The notes beneath the pieces were generated by a model. It worked only from the letters and a program-made list of their open reading frames with translations. It was not told the DNA's origin and made no database searches. The position numbers were made by a program, and so were the translations under genes. A stretch of 64,000 nucleotides of DNA from Bordetella sp. FB-8 (GTDB taxonomy: Bacteria; Pseudomonadota; Gammaproteobacteria; Burkholderiales; Burkholderiaceae_B): positions 2,558,633-2,622,632 of the forward strand of contig NZ_KB907784.1 in the NCBI RefSeq assembly GCF_000382185.1, given 5' to 3'. The number at the start of each line of letters is the position of its first letter. Position 1 is the stretch's first letter. This document shows, piece after piece, positions 38,754 to 48,928 of this stretch.

Positions 38754-40073
38754 ATGGAGACAGTAGACAATGCCGGCGCGCCTGGCGCGCGCGCCAGGCG
38801 TACACCGCTTACCCGGGCCCAGATCACCGGTTTCTGGGGGGCCTGGGCGGGATGGACGCTCGATGGCATGGATTCGGTGATCTACGCGCTCGTGATGGCA
38901 CCGGCGCTGACCGAATTGCTACCCAATTCGGGTTATAAGGCGACTCCCGCCACGATCGGCCTGGTCGGTTCGATCCTGTTCGCCCTGTTCCTCGTCGGCT
39001 GGGGCCTGTCTTTCATATGGGGTCCGCTCGCGGATCGATTCGGACGCACCAAGGTGCTCGCGGCCACGATTTTCATGTTCGCGATATTCACCGGGCTGGC
39101 GGCAACCTCGCACACGATCTGGGAACTCGGCCTGTATCGCTTCCTGGCGGGAGTGGGCATCGGCGGCGAGTGGGCGCTGGCCGGTACCTACGTCGCCGAG
39201 GCATGGCCGGAGGATCGCCGCAAGATGGGGGCAGGTTACCTGCAGACCGGCTATTACACGGGCTTCTTCCTTGCCGCGGCACTGAACTACACCATCGGAG
39301 CCCATTACGGCTGGCGCGCCATGTTCCTGACCGGCGCCGTGCCGGTCATCGTCTCCATCGTCGTGCTGCTGCGCGTCAAGGAGTCCGACAAATGGCGCCA
39401 GGCCGAGAGCCGCACCGAGCCGGCTGCCGCGCGAAGCAGGGGGCCGCTGTCGGAAATCTTCAGCCCGCGCTACGTCAAGCGTACGACCGTGGCGGCGGTG
39501 CTGCTCACGGTCGCCATCATCGGCCTGTGGGCCGGCGCGGTCTACGAGCCGGCGGCAGTCATCCAGCTCGCGCTCAAGAACGGCATGAGCAAGCCGGACG
39601 CGATACGCATGGCCTCGATCGCCACGGGCGTGCTTTCGATCGGCACGATCCTGGGCTGCCTGGCGCTGCCGCCCATGGCCGAGGCGATCGGGCGCCGCAA
39701 GACCCTGGCAATCTATTTCGCGGGCATGGCGGTCACCATCGCCGCCTCGTTCGGCTGGGCGTTCTACTTGCCCAACGGGCTGACGCCGTTCATCACGCTG
39801 CTTTTCGTGCTGGGTTTTTTCGGCGGTAATTTCACGATGTTCAGCCTCTGGCTGCCGGAGCAGTTCGAGACCCGGGTGCGTGCGACGGCATTCGCCTTCT
39901 GCACCTCGGTCGGGCGCTTCGTCGGCGCCGGCGTGAACTTCCTGCTCGGCGCCGCGGTGCTGCACATGGGCACGCTGGGCGTGCCGGTCGCCCTGACCGC
40001 CCTGGTGTTCATCGCAGGCCTGTTCGTCATCCCGCTTGCACCCGAGACGCGCGGCGAGGTCCTGCCTCAGTAA
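38754..40073 (+). CDS. MFS transporter, candidate malonate permease
   Basis: Twelve-helix major facilitator protein, about 439 aa. A strong AGGAGG at 38744-38749 favours the second of two adjacent ATGs (38754). MFS signatures include GPLADRFGRTKVLAA in loop 2-3 and MAEAIGRRKTLAIYF in loop 8-9. The N-terminal GMDSVIYALVMAPALTELLP and RFLAGVGIGGEWALAGTYVAE resemble the SHS/AAHS carboxylate transporters. No mdcF or mdcLM transporter gene is present, and it lies behind mdcR, so it is the likely malonate importer. The substrate is inferred from context only. Confidence 0.82.
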   Translation: METVDNAGAPGARARRTPLTRAQITGFWGAWAGWTLDGMDSVIYALVMAPALTELLPNSGYKATPATIGLVGSILFALFLVGWGLSFIWGPLADRFGRTKVLAATIFMFAIFTGLAATSHTIWELGLYRFLAGVGIGGEWALAGTYVAEAWPEDRRKMGAGYLQTGYYTGFFLAAALNYTIGAHYGWRAMFLTGAVPVIVSIVVLLRVKESDKWRQAESRTEPAAARSRGPLSEIFSPRYVKRTTVAAVLLTVAIIGLWAGAVYEPAAVIQLALKNGMSKPDAIRMASIATGVLSIGTILGCLALPPMAEAIGRRKTLAIYFAGMAVTIAASFGWAFYLPNGLTPFITLLFVLGFFGGNFTMFSLWLPEQFETRVRATAFAFCTSVGRFVGAGVNFLLGAAVLHMGTLGVPVALTALVFIAGLFVIPLAPETRGEVLPQ

Positions 40074-40144
40074 GCGTCATTTCCATCCGCCGCTGGCCAG
40101 GTCCGCGCGCGGCGGTGGACCGCATCCGCGGCCTGCAAGATGCA

Positions 40145-40170
40145 CAAACGCCCGCGTGAGCGGGCGTTTG
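40145..40170. terminator. Two-way terminator between the MFS gene and prpC
   Basis: CAAACGCCCGC (40145-40155) and GCGGGCGTTTG (40160-40170) form a perfect 11-bp stem with a GTGA loop, between two convergent genes. Only short T-tracts flank it, so it may work in both directions. Confidence 0.75.
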
Positions 40171-40192
40171 CATTGGGCACCGCCCTGCGCGT

Positions 40193-41386
40193 TTATTTGC
40201 GCTTGTCCAGCGCCACCCATTTCTGGTCTTCGGGTCCCACATAGTTCGCGGTGGGACGGATGATCTTGTTGTCGACGCGCTGTTCGATGATGTGCGCCGA
40301 CCAGCCCGCCGTGCGGGCGATCACGAACAGCGGCGTGAACATGGCGGTCGGCACGCCCATCATGTGATAGCTCACGGCCGAGAACCAGTCCAGGTTGGGG
40401 AACATCTTCTTGATGTCCCACATCACCGTCTCCAGCCGCTCGGCGATGTCGAACATTTTGGTGCTGCCTGCCTGCTTGGAGAGTTTGTGGGCTACTTCCT
40501 TGATGACCTTGTTGCGCGGGTCGGAGAGGGTGTAGACCGGGTGGCCGAAGCCGATGATGACTTCCTTGTTCTGCACGCGCTGGCGGATGTCGGCCTCGGC
40601 CTCATCGGGCGTGTCGTAGCGCTTTTGCACTTCGAAGGCGACTTCGTTGGCGCCGCCGTGCTTGGGGCCGCGCAGCGCGCCGATGCCGCCCGTGATGGCC
40701 GAGTACATGTCGGAACCCGTGCCGGCCACGACGCGGCAGGTAAAGGTCGAGGCATTGAATTCGTGCTCAGCGTAGAGGATGAGCGAGGTGTGCATGGCGC
40801 GGACCCAATCGTCCGAGGGGCGCTTGCCGTGCAGCAGGTGCAGGAAGTGGCCGCCGATGCTGTCGTCGTCGGTCTGCACGTCGATCACGCGGCCGTTGTG
40901 GCTGTAGTGGTACCAGTACAGCAGGGCCGAGCCCAGATTGGCCATGAGGCGGTCGGCGATGTCGCGCGCGCCGGGCATGTTGTGGTCGTCTTTCTCGGGC
41001 AGCACGCAGCCCAGCACCGACACGGCGGTGCGCATTACATCCATGGGGTGGCTTGAGGCGGGCAGGGCCTCCAGCGCGGCCTGCAGCGCGGCCGGCAGGC
41101 CGCGCAGGGCGCGTAGTTTTTCCTTGTAGGCCTTGAGCTCGGCCTTGTTGGGCAGTTTGCCGTGGACCAGCAGGTGAGCGATTTCCTCGAACTCCGCGGT
41201 ACTGGCGAAATCGAGAATGTCGTAGCCGCGGTAGTGCAGGTCGTTGCCGGTGCGGCCCACAGTGCATAACGCCGTGTTGCCGGCCACGACGCCAGACAGG
41301 GCAACCGATTTCTTGGGCTTGAAGCCGGGTGTGGCTTCGGGGGCGGGGGCCGCAGCGGCGGTTTTCTTTTTGGGAGCCGTGCTCAT
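40193..41386 (-). CDS. prpC: 2-methylcitrate synthase
   Basis: Condenses propionyl-CoA with oxaloacetate; 397 aa including an Ala/Pro/Lys-rich N-terminal tail of about 25 residues. Citrate-synthase-fold residues are in [12 protein letters not shown] (His), [14 protein letters not shown] (His) and [16 protein letters not shown] (Asp). The forms [10 protein letters not shown] and [17 protein letters not shown] are typical of PrpC and separate it from the gltA product in this window. It stands alone, 11 kb from acnD-prpF; prpB was not found here. Confidence 0.94.
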   Translation of the reverse strand: MSTAPKKKTAAAAPAPEATPGFKPKKSVALSGVVAGNTALCTVGRTGNDLHYRGYDILDFASTAEFEEIAHLLVHGKLPNKAELKAYKEKLRALRGLPAALQAALEALPASSHPMDVMRTAVSVLGCVLPEKDDHNMPGARDIADRLMANLGSALLYWYHYSHNGRVIDVQTDDDSIGGHFLHLLHGKRPSDDWVRAMHTSLILYAEHEFNASTFTCRVVAGTGSDMYSAITGGIGALRGPKHGGANEVAFEVQKRYDTPDEAEADIRQRVQNKEVIIGFGHPVYTLSDPRNKVIKEVAHKLSKQAGSTKMFDIAERLETVMWDIKKMFPNLDWFSAVSYHMMGVPTAMFTPLFVIARTAGWSAHIIEQRVDNKIIRPTANYVGPEDQKWVALDKRK

Positions 41387-41417
41387 GGTCTCTCTACTCC
41401 TTGCTTAGCTGGGTGTG

Positions 41418-41564
41418 TTTGAGTTTTTAAGTCGTGCGATGCTGACGGCCTGAGCCGTCCCCGCCCAATTCGGTCGGCTAGGACCCATTCAGGCGCTCTA
41501 GGCCCGCTGAGCGGGCTTGCCTGCGTCTGAAGGGCTGGGACGGCTCAGTCCGTCGGCATCGTAC
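41418..41564. repeat. Folded intergenic element between mdh and prpC (element D)
   Basis: A boundary motif TTTGAGTTTTTAAGTCG (41418-41434) leads into an outer stem: 41434-41461 pairs with 41537-41564 at 25 of 28 positions, and two of the three exceptions become G-U pairs in plus-strand RNA. Inside is a hairpin GCCCGC-TGA-GCGGGC (about 41502-41516). The core, starting CCCCGCCCAATTCGGTCGGC and ending AAGGGCTGGG, aligns over 82 bp without gaps to element E inside rlmL, while the outer arms are unrelated. Confidence 0.75.
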
Positions 41565-41587
41565 TTATATCGAGTCTTGCAAGAAAT

Positions 41588-41610
41588 AAGGCCAGGAATC
41601 CCCTGGCCTT
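41588..41610 (-). terminator. Terminator of mdh
   Basis: AAGGCCAGG (41588-41596) and CCTGGCCTT (41602-41610) make a perfect 9-bp stem with a 5-nt loop, 11 bp beyond the mdh stop. On the minus strand it is followed by ATTTCTTG. Confidence 0.75.
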
Positions 41611-41621
41611 TTCCGGTCTGC

Positions 41622-42611
41622 TTACTTCAGCAGATCTTTCACGCCTTCGCGCTCTTCGAGCAGTTCCTTGAGCGTGAAGTCCATCTTCTCGCGCGAGAAC
41701 GCGTCGATTTCCAGGCCTTCGACCCGCTTGTATTCGCCATTGGCGGTGGTCACGGGAACGCCGTAGACGATGCCTTCGGGGATGCCGTAGGAGCCGTCCG
41801 AAGGCACGCCCATGGTGACCCACTTGCCGTTGCTGCCCAGAACCCAGTCGTGCACGTGGTCGATGGCGGCGTTGGCGGCCGAGGCGGCCGAGGACAGGCC
41901 GCGAGCGTCGATGATGGCCGCGCCGCGCTTGCCCACGGTGGGAATGAACACGTCGCGGTTCCAAGCCTGGTCGTTGATGATCGCGTCGATCTTCTCGCCC
42001 TTGACGGTGGTGAAGCGGGTGTCGGGGTACATCGTGGGCGAGTGGTTGCCCCACACGATCAGGTTCTCGATGTCGGTCACGGGCTTGCCGGACTTGGTCG
42101 ACAGCTGCGACAGGGCGCGGTTGTGATCCAGGCGCAGCATGGCGGTGAAGTTTTTGGCGGGAAGATCCGGCGCCGACTTCATGGCGATGTAGGCGTTGGT
42201 GTTGGCGGGGTTGCCCACGACCAGCACCTTGACATCGCGCTTGGCCACGGCGTTCAGCGCCTTGCCCTGGGCCGTGAAGATCTGGGCGTTGGCGCTGAGC
42301 AGGTCCTTGCGTTCCATGCCGGGACCGCGGGGACGCGCGCCCACCAGCAGGGCGATGTCGATGTCCTTGAAGGCGGTCATGGGGTCGCTGTGGGCGGTCA
42401 TTTCCTGCAGCAGCGGGAAGGCGCAGTCGTCCAATTCCATCATGACGCCCTTGAGGGCCTTCTGCGCTTTTTCGTCGGGAATCTCGAGCAGTTGCAGGAT
42501 CACCGGCTGGTCTTTGCCGAGCATTTCGCCGGAGGCGATGCGGAACAGCAGAGCGTAACCGATCTGGCCGGCGGCGCCGGTGACGGCGACGCGCATGGCG
42601 GGCTTGGACAT
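41622..42611 (-). CDS. mdh: Malate dehydrogenase
   Basis: NAD-dependent TCA enzyme oxidising malate to oxaloacetate; 329 aa from [20 protein letters not shown]. Dinucleotide-binding [17 protein letters not shown], substrate loop [16 protein letters not shown], catalytic His in [12 protein letters not shown] frame extending to 42725 adds a non-family leader. It is divergent from the gntR that precedes sdhCDAB, and a 28-bp palindrome lies between. Confidence 0.96.
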   Translation of the reverse strand: MSKPAMRVAVTGAAGQIGYALLFRIASGEMLGKDQPVILQLLEIPDEKAQKALKGVMMELDDCAFPLLQEMTAHSDPMTAFKDIDIALLVGARPRGPGMERKDLLSANAQIFTAQGKALNAVAKRDVKVLVVGNPANTNAYIAMKSAPDLPAKNFTAMLRLDHNRALSQLSTKSGKPVTDIENLIVWGNHSPTMYPDTRFTTVKGEKIDAIINDQAWNRDVFIPTVGKRGAAIIDARGLSSAASAANAAIDHVHDWVLGSNGKWVTMGVPSDGSYGIPEGIVYGVPVTTANGEYKRVEGLEIDAFSREKMDFTLKELLEEREGVKDLLK

Positions 42612-42794
42612 GAACATTTCTCCGTAAAGAAAGAAGAAAGAAAGGAATGGAAAGATCTTGGGCTTTCCAGTGTAATCGGTGCGTGGGGTCTCCGATTTGG
42701 GCGCGCGTGGCGAAAACTGTTGCACCGGTGTTCGCGCTGGCTCTGACGGCCCCGCGCTCGCATCCTAGATCGAATTGATGCTTTGCGTCAATTC

Positions 42795-42822
42795 ATCTTA
42801 TATCTTATATAAGACATAAGAT
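42795..42822. promoter_or_regulatory. 28-bp palindrome between mdh and gntR-sdh, candidate GntR operator
   Basis: ATCTTATATCTTATATAAGA followed by CATAAGAT is self-complementary over 28 bp except for one base pair. The centre TCTTATATAAGA is a perfect 12-bp palindrome. It lies in a 314-bp divergent region, about 100 bp before the gntR start and 184 bp before mdh, in otherwise GC-rich DNA. GntR/HutC proteins bind such dyads, so joint control of mdh and the sdh-side regulator is plausible. Confidence 0.6.
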
Positions 42823-42925
42823 ATTGGACAGTCGTCCTGCGTGCATGCGACAATGCGGCTTCCTACTCAGCCCGTTCGCACCTGCTGCCAACGGGTTCCA
42901 AGCCGACGCGCATTCCCTGCATTTC

Positions 42926-43747
42926 ATGACTGCTGAAGCCCGCCCCGATCCCTTGGCGCGCGCCGCCAGGCCGGCGGCCGACGAGGCTGCGCCTGCGGCG
43001 TCCGGCAAGCCCGCGGGACGAAACGAGGGCGCTGCGTTCAGCCCGCTCTATCGCCAGATCAAGACGCTGCTGGTGCAGAGCCTGGAACGCGGTGAATGGA
43101 AACCGGGCGAACTCATACCCAGCGAAATCGATCTGGCGGCGCGCTTCCAGGTCAGCCAGGGCACGGTGCGCAAGGCCATTGACGAGCTTGCCGCCGAGCA
43201 CATGTTGCTGCGCCGCCAGGGCAAGGGCACGTTCGTCGCCACGCACCACGAGGCGCGCGTGCGCTACCGGTTCCTGCGCTTGGCTCCCGACCAAGACGGC
43301 GAGGGCGCCCGCACCGAAAGTCGCATACTCGAATGCCGCCGCGCGCGCCCTGCGGCCGAGATTGCCCGCATCCTCGAACTGCGTGCCGGCGAAACCGCGG
43401 TCACGATACGCCGTGTGCTTTCTTTCGACGGCGCTCCCACGGTGGTGGACGACATTTGGCTGCCCGGCTCGGTCTTTCGCGGGCTGACCCTGGACTTGCT
43501 GGCCGCCAATCGCGGACCGCTCTACGGCCTGTTCGAAACGCAGTTCGGTGTGAGCATGGTGCATGCGGACGAAAAGCTGCGCGCTGTCGCTGCCAGCGGC
43601 GAAATCGCCGACCTGCTGGGCATTGTCGGCGGCACGCCGCTGTTGCAGGTCGACCGGGTCTCCTACACCTACGCCGGCCGTCCCATGGAAGTGCGGCGCG
43701 GCACCTGCCTGACTAATCACTATCACTATCGCAATAGCTTGAATTGA
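42926..43747 (+). CDS. GntR-family (HutC/UTRA) regulator upstream of sdhCDAB
   Basis: About 273 aa from MTAEARPDPLARAARPAAD; an ATG at 42824 would add 34 residues. Winged helix at about residues 40-105 (SPLYRQIKTLLVQSLERGEW, then SQGTVRKAIDELAAEHMLLR and GKGTFVATH) and a UTRA effector domain (ILECRRARPAAEIARIL to LLQVDRVSYTYAGRPMEVRR). It has a long Ala-rich N-terminus. It stands 142 bp upstream of sdhC and probably controls the succinate dehydrogenase genes. The effector is unknown. Confidence 0.87.
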   Translation: MTAEARPDPLARAARPAADEAAPAASGKPAGRNEGAAFSPLYRQIKTLLVQSLERGEWKPGELIPSEIDLAARFQVSQGTVRKAIDELAAEHMLLRRQGKGTFVATHHEARVRYRFLRLAPDQDGEGARTESRILECRRARPAAEIARILELRAGETAVTIRRVLSFDGAPTVVDDIWLPGSVFRGLTLDLLAANRGPLYGLFETQFGVSMVHADEKLRAVAASGEIADLLGIVGGTPLLQVDRVSYTYAGRPMEVRRGTCLTNHYHYRNSLN

Positions 43748-43889
43748 TGGAAATTTTTATTGTCGTTTGAAACGAACTGCTACCTGAGGGACAATACGGT
43801 GGTTTCCCTTAGGGGGAGCAGGTGTTTACGCCACGAAAATATGCTTTACCCCAAAACCTAGCCATAAACCCAGAAATACCGAGGTCGTC

Positions 43890-44315
43890 ATGTCCGACTC
43901 AGTTGCCCAGAACGTCAAGCCAGCGCGTCCCGAATTTCGCAATATCGGCTTGTCCGATATCAGCAAATACCGCCTGCCCCTGCCAGGTCGCCTGTCCATT
44001 CTGCACCGGGTCAGCGGCGCGCTGCTGTTCCTGTGCCTGCCCCTGGTTCTCATCCCGCTGTGGGGCGCCAGCGTGAGTTCGGCCGCGGGCTATGCCAGCG
44101 TGGCCAAATGCGTGGGCTATGTGCCCGTCAAGATTGTCCTGCTGGTTCTGATGTGGGGCTTCCTGCATCATTTCTGCGCCGGCATCCGCTTTCTGCTCCT
44201 GGATCTGCATTACGGCGTGGACAAAGCCTCGGCGCGCAAGAGCGCCGGTGTGGTGTTCGTGGTCAGCCTGTTGCTGACGCTGATTTTCGCCCTCAAACTG
44301 TTCGGAGCACTGTAA
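43890..44315 (+). CDS. sdhC: Succinate dehydrogenase cytochrome b556 subunit
   Basis: Membrane anchor, 141 aa, with three hydrophobic helices. The N-terminal block RPEFRNIGLSDISKYRLPLP and GRLSILHRVSGALLFL are typical. The heme-ligand region is GFLHHFCAGIRFLLLDLHYG. Its stop directly adjoins the sdhD start. Confidence 0.96.
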   Translation: MSDSVAQNVKPARPEFRNIGLSDISKYRLPLPGRLSILHRVSGALLFLCLPLVLIPLWGASVSSAAGYASVAKCVGYVPVKIVLLVLMWGFLHHFCAGIRFLLLDLHYGVDKASARKSAGVVFVVSLLLTLIFALKLFGAL

Positions 44316-44696
44316 ATGGCAGCCAGCAACAATTACGGCCCCAAGCGCCTGGTCGTCGGCGCGCATTACGGCATTGCTGACTTCATCGCCCAGCGCGTCA
44401 CCGCCGTCATCATGGCGGTGTACACCGTGATCCTGGTCATCGGCCTGCTGGTCGAACCGCTCACCTACGAGGGCTGGAAGTCCCTATTCACCTTCCACGT
44501 CTATACCCTGCCGGTGGGCCAGATTCTGGCCTCGCTCGCCTTCATCGCGCTGGCCTGGCATGCCTGGATCGGCGTGCGCGACATTTGGATGGACTACGTC
44601 AGGTCCGTGGGCGTGCGCCTGCTGCTGCAGGTTCTGACCCTGCTGTGGCTGATCGGCTCGCTCATCTATTTCGCGCAAATCCTCTGGAGAATATAA
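44316..44696 (+). CDS. sdhD: Succinate dehydrogenase membrane anchor subunit
   Basis: Second membrane anchor, 126 aa, three helices. Begins MAASNNYGPKRLVVGAHYG and contains DFIAQRVTAVIMAVYTV and HAWIGVRDIWMDYV, which holds the heme-side His and quinone-site residues of the family. No intergenic base separates it from sdhC. Confidence 0.95.
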   Translation: MAASNNYGPKRLVVGAHYGIADFIAQRVTAVIMAVYTVILVIGLLVEPLTYEGWKSLFTFHVYTLPVGQILASLAFIALAWHAWIGVRDIWMDYVRSVGVRLLLQVLTLLWLIGSLIYFAQILWRI

Positions 44697-44699
44697 GCC

Positions 44700-46478
44700 G
44701 TGGTCGCTGTCATGAATTCCCTGCCGCGCCGCCAGTTTGATGTGGTGGTCGTAGGCGCCGGCGGTGCCGGCATGCGTTGTTCCCTGCAATTGGCCCAGGC
44801 GGGCCTGTCGGTCGCCGTGCTGTCCAAGGTGTTTCCCACCCGTTCGCATACCGTTGCGGCGCAAGGTGGCGTGAGCGCCTCGCTGGGCAATATGAGCGAA
44901 GACAACTGGTACTGGCACATGTACGACACCGTCAAGGGGTCGGACTGGCTGGGCGACCAGGATGCCATCGAGTTCATGTGCCGCGAGGCGCCCAGCGCCG
45001 TGTACGAAATGGAGCATTTCGGCATGCCGTTCGACCGCAATCCCGACGGCACCATCTACCAGCGTCCTTTCGGCGGCCATACGGCCAACTTCGGCGAGAA
45101 GCCGGTGCAGCGCGCCTGCGCCGCCGCCGACCGTACCGGCCACGCCCTCCTGCACACGCTCTATCAGCGCAACGTCTCGGCCCGCACCCAGTTCTTCGTC
45201 GAATGGATGGCGCTGGACCTGCTGCGCAACGACGCCGGCGATGTGCTCGGCGTGACCGCGCTGGAAATGGAAACGGGCGAGATCTACATCCTCGAAGCCA
45301 AGACTACCGTGCTGGCCACGGGCGGCGCCGGCCGCATCTGGGCCGCGTCCACCAACGCCTTCATCAATACGGGCGACGGTCTGGGCATGGCGGCGCGGGC
45401 CGGCATCGCGCTGCAGGACATGGAGTTCTGGCAGTTCCACCCCACCGGCGTGGCCGGCGCGGGTGTGCTGATCACCGAAGGCGTGCGCGGCGAGGGGGGC
45501 ATCCTGCTCAACAAGGATGGCGAACGCTTCATGGAGCGCTACGCGCCTACGCTCAAGGATCTGGCGCCGCGCGACTTCGTGTCGCGCTCGATGGACCAGG
45601 AAATCAAGGAAGGCCGCGGCTGCGGCCCGGACGGCAGCTACGTGGTCCTCAAGCTCGACCACCTGGGTGCCGACACGATCAACAAGCGCCTGCCTTCGAT
45701 CCGCGAGATCGCCATCAAGTTCGGCAATGTCGATCCGATCAAGGAACCTATCCCCGTGGTGCCCACCATTCACTACATGATGGGCGGCATCCCCACCAAC
45801 TACAACGGCCAGGTCATGAGCTGGGCCGATGGACAGAGCAAGGTTGTCAACGGCCTGTACGCCATCGGGGAATGCGCGGCCGTGTCGGTGCATGGCGCCA
45901 ACCGCCTGGGCACCAACTCGCTGCTGGACCTCATCGTGTTCGGCCGTGCTGCGGGCAACCACATCGTTACCTCGCACCCCGAGCGCCAGCACCAGCACCA
46001 GCCGGTGCCCAAGGAAGCGGTCGACTATTCGCTCGGCCGCATCGATGCGCTGGAGTCGCGTACCTCCGGCGAGAAGCCTCAGGACGTCGGCAACGGCATT
46101 CGCGCGGCCATGCAGGCCCACTGCGGCGTGTTTCGCACCATCGACCTGCTGCAAAAGGGCGTGGACAAGATCGACGAGCTGGCGGGCATGGCCGGCAGCA
46201 TCTACTTCAAGGATAAGTCCAAGGTGTTCAACACCGCGCGCATCGAGGCGCTGGAAATCGCCAACATGGTCGAAGTGGCCCGCGCCACGATCAAGTCGGC
46301 GGCCAGCCGAACCGAAAGTCGCGGCGCCCATGCGCTGGACGACCACCCGCACCGCGACGACGAGAACTGGCTCAAGCACACCTTGTGGTATTCGCCGGGC
46401 GGACGCCTGGAATACAAGCCTGTCCACATGAAGCCCCTTACGGTTGAGTCCTTCCCGCCCAAGGCCCGTACTTTCTAA
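44700..46478 (+). CDS. sdhA: Succinate dehydrogenase flavoprotein subunit
   Basis: FAD subunit of complex II, 592 aa if the GTG at 44700 is used (an ATG at 44712 is the alternative; the longer form matches family length). FAD-binding [20 protein letters not shown], covalent-FAD His in [13 protein letters not shown], substrate blocks [20 protein letters not shown] and [14 protein letters not shown]. It oxidises succinate to fumarate at the cytoplasmic membrane face. Confidence 0.97.
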   Translation: MVAVMNSLPRRQFDVVVVGAGGAGMRCSLQLAQAGLSVAVLSKVFPTRSHTVAAQGGVSASLGNMSEDNWYWHMYDTVKGSDWLGDQDAIEFMCREAPSAVYEMEHFGMPFDRNPDGTIYQRPFGGHTANFGEKPVQRACAAADRTGHALLHTLYQRNVSARTQFFVEWMALDLLRNDAGDVLGVTALEMETGEIYILEAKTTVLATGGAGRIWAASTNAFINTGDGLGMAARAGIALQDMEFWQFHPTGVAGAGVLITEGVRGEGGILLNKDGERFMERYAPTLKDLAPRDFVSRSMDQEIKEGRGCGPDGSYVVLKLDHLGADTINKRLPSIREIAIKFGNVDPIKEPIPVVPTIHYMMGGIPTNYNGQVMSWADGQSKVVNGLYAIGECAAVSVHGANRLGTNSLLDLIVFGRAAGNHIVTSHPERQHQHQPVPKEAVDYSLGRIDALESRTSGEKPQDVGNGIRAAMQAHCGVFRTIDLLQKGVDKIDELAGMAGSIYFKDKSKVFNTARIEALEIANMVEVARATIKSAASRTESRGAHALDDHPHRDDENWLKHTLWYSPGGRLEYKPVHMKPLTVESFPPKARTF

Positions 46479-46492
46479 GCAGGATGCACGCA

Positions 46493-47206
46493 ATGACCCA
46501 GCGTATAGTCAAGTTCGAAATCTACCGCTACGACCCGGACAAGGACGAGCGTCCCTACATGCAGAAACTGGAAGTCGAACTCCAGCCCCACGACAAGATG
46601 CTGCTGGACGCCATCCTGCGCATCAAGAACGACATGGACGACAGTCTGGCGATCCGCCGCTCCTGCCGTGAAGGCGTGTGCGGCTCGGACGCCATGAACA
46701 TCAATGGCAAGAACGGCCTGGCCTGCACCACCAACCTGAACGATCTGACCCAGCCCATCGTGCTGCGTCCGCTGCCCGGCCTGCCCGTGATCCGCGATCT
46801 GATCGTGGACATGACGCACTTTTACAACCAGTACCACTCGATTCGTCCATACCTCATCAACGACACGCCGCCGCCCGAGCGCGAGCGCTTGCAGTCGCCC
46901 GAGGCGCGCGAAGAACTCGATGGCCTGTACGAGTGCATCTTGTGCGCCTGCTGTTCGACATCCTGCCCGTCGTTCTGGTGGAACCCGGACAAGTTCGTCG
47001 GCCCCGCCGGTCTGCTGCAGGCTTATCGCTTCATCGCCGACAGCCGCGATGAAGCCACTGGTTCGCGCCTGGATAACCTGGACGATCCGTATCGCCTGTT
47101 CCGCTGCCACACCATCATGAACTGCGTCGATGTCTGTCCCAAGGGCCTAAACCCCACCAAAGCCATCGGCAAGATCAAAGAACTGATGGTTCGCCGTACT
47201 GTGTGA
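46493..47206 (+). CDS. sdhB: Succinate dehydrogenase iron-sulphur subunit
   Basis: About 237 aa from [15 protein letters not shown]; the ATG at 46484 sits directly on the AGG, so 46493 has better spacing. Three iron-sulphur clusters are encoded: 2Fe-2S in [14 protein letters not shown] and LACTT, 4Fe-4S in [13 protein letters not shown], and 3Fe-4S in [14 protein letters not shown]. Transfers electrons from SdhA to quinone. Confidence 0.97.
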   Translation: MTQRIVKFEIYRYDPDKDERPYMQKLEVELQPHDKMLLDAILRIKNDMDDSLAIRRSCREGVCGSDAMNINGKNGLACTTNLNDLTQPIVLRPLPGLPVIRDLIVDMTHFYNQYHSIRPYLINDTPPPERERLQSPEAREELDGLYECILCACCSTSCPSFWWNPDKFVGPAGLLQAYRFIADSRDEATGSRLDNLDDPYRLFRCHTIMNCVDVCPKGLNPTKAIGKIKELMVRRTV

Positions 47207-47272
47207 TCCGTAGCCCTGACGCAAGTCGGGGCTTGGTCTTTCTGTTGTATTCGATTGAAAGGGTTTCTGCCC

Positions 47273-47533
47273 ATGAGCAGCCTGACCGAGTTGGAACGTG
47301 CGCGCCTGCGCTGGCGCGCGCGACGAGGCCTGCTCGAAAATGACCTTATCATTACGCGGTATCTTGATGCGTACGAGCACCTGCTTACCGATGAGGATGT
47401 AAGCGCGCTGACGCAGTTGTTCGAGCTTGGCGACAACGAGCTGCTGGACATACTGCTGGCGCGTGCCGAACTCCACGGCGCGCTCGACACCCCCAGGCTG
47501 CGCGATATCGTCGGCCTGATGCGAGCGCTCTGA
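47273..47533 (+). CDS. sdhE: FAD assembly factor SdhE
   Basis: Small protein of 86 aa from [19 protein letters not shown], needed for covalent flavinylation of SdhA. The diagnostic RGxxE motif is RRGLLENDL. An earlier in-frame ATG at 47255 is less likely. Lies between sdhB and gltA, the usual betaproteobacterial position. Confidence 0.93.
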   Translation: MSSLTELERARLRWRARRGLLENDLIITRYLDAYEHLLTDEDVSALTQLFELGDNELLDILLARAELHGALDTPRLRDIVGLMRAL

Positions 47534-47552
47534 TATCTACGAGGAAATGACC

Positions 47553-48851
47553 ATGAAATTGTCCGACAACAAAGCCACTCTATCCTTCACTGACGGTAGC
47601 CCCGCCATCGAACTGCCGATCTACCAGGGCACCATCGGCCCCGATGTGATCGACATCCGCAAGCTGTATGGACAGACGGGCATGTTCACGTACGATCCCG
47701 GCTTTCTGTCGACTGCCGCCACGGCGTCGGGCATCACCTACATCGACGGCGACAAGGGTGAACTGCTGTACCGCGGTTACCCCATCGAGCAACTCGCGGT
47801 CAATTGCGACTATCTGGACACCTGCTACCTAATCCTGAACGGCGATCTGCCCAATGTCGAGCAAAAGAAGGAGTTCGACACTCAGGTCACCCGCCATACG
47901 ATGGTGAACGAGCAGATGAATTTCTTCCTGCGCGGCTTTCGTCGCGATGCCCACCCCATGGCCGTGCTGACCGGTCTGGTGGGCGCGCTGTCGGCCTTCT
48001 ACCATGACTCGACCGACATCACCAATCCGCAGCACCGCTACATCTCGGCTATCCGCCTGATCGCCAAGATGCCCACCCTGGTGTCCATGGCGTACAAGTA
48101 TTCGCGCGGCGAACCTACCATCTTCCCCAAGAACGACCTGTCCTACACCGGCAACTTCCTGCGCATGATGTTCGCCAATCCGTGCGAGGACTATCAGGTG
48201 AACGAAGTCGTCGAGCGCGCGCTCGACCGCATCTTCATCCTGCATGCCGACCACGAGCAGAACGCTTCGACCTCGACGGTGCGTCTGTGCGGCTCGTCGG
48301 GCACCAACCCTTTCGCCGCCATCGCCTCCGGCGTGGCCTGCCTGTGGGGGCCGGCCCACGGCGGCGCCAACGAGGCTTGCCTGCACATGCTCGAGCAGAT
48401 CCAGGCAAACGGCGGCTTGGCCACTGTTGGCAAGTTCATGGAGCAGGTCAAGGACAAGAACTCGGGTGTGCGCCTGATGGGCTTTGGCCACCGTGTCTAC
48501 AAGAACTACGACCCGCGCGCCAAGCTGATGCAGGAAACCTGCAAGGAAGTGCTGTCCGCCCTGGGCCTGGAAAACGATCCCCTGCTCAAACTGGCCATGG
48601 CGCTGGAAAAGATTGCCCTGGAAGACGATTACTTCGTGCAGCGCAAACTCTACCCGAACGTGGACTTCTACTCGGGCATCGTCCAGCGCGCCATCGGCAT
48701 CCCGACCTCGCTGTTCACCGGCATCTTCGCGCTGGCCCGCACCACGGGCTGGATTGCGCAGTGGGCCGAAATGATCGCCGACCCCGAATACAAGATCGGC
48801 CGTCCGCGCCAGCTGTACACCGGCGAGACCGTGCGCCAGGTCAAGCGCTAA
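47553..48851 (+). CDS. gltA: Citrate synthase
   Basis: Type II, hexameric citrate synthase, about 432 aa from [12 protein letters not shown] (AGGA eight bases upstream; an ATG at 47547 is the alternative). N-terminal beta domain [14 protein letters not shown]; catalytic His in [13 protein letters not shown], His in [14 protein letters not shown] and Asp in [11 protein letters not shown]. First step of the TCA cycle. Ends before a strong terminator. Confidence 0.97.
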   Translation: MKLSDNKATLSFTDGSPAIELPIYQGTIGPDVIDIRKLYGQTGMFTYDPGFLSTAATASGITYIDGDKGELLYRGYPIEQLAVNCDYLDTCYLILNGDLPNVEQKKEFDTQVTRHTMVNEQMNFFLRGFRRDAHPMAVLTGLVGALSAFYHDSTDITNPQHRYISAIRLIAKMPTLVSMAYKYSRGEPTIFPKNDLSYTGNFLRMMFANPCEDYQVNEVVERALDRIFILHADHEQNASTSTVRLCGSSGTNPFAAIASGVACLWGPAHGGANEACLHMLEQIQANGGLATVGKFMEQVKDKNSGVRLMGFGHRVYKNYDPRAKLMQETCKEVLSALGLENDPLLKLAMALEKIALEDDYFVQRKLYPNVDFYSGIVQRAIGIPTSLFTGIFALARTTGWIAQWAEMIADPEYKIGRPRQLYTGETVRQVKR

Positions 48852-48891
48852 GCGTTACTCGCGCCTGGCGGATTCTGTCTCCGCCCTAATC

Positions 48892-48921
48892 AAAAAGGCT
48901 GCTCGTATGAGCAGCCTTTTT
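48892..48921 (+). terminator. Rho-independent terminator of gltA
   Basis: AAAAAGGCTGCTC (48892-48904) and GAGCAGCCTTTTT (48909-48921) form a perfect 13-bp stem with a GTAT loop and a T run. Closes the sdhCDAB-sdhE-gltA unit. Confidence 0.92.
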
Positions 48922-48928
48922 ATTGGAC

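Noticed and set aside
48892..48921. gltA terminator as part of element B
   Set aside because: It is a classic 13-bp stem with T-run and belongs to gltA; element B starts after it at the boundary motif.
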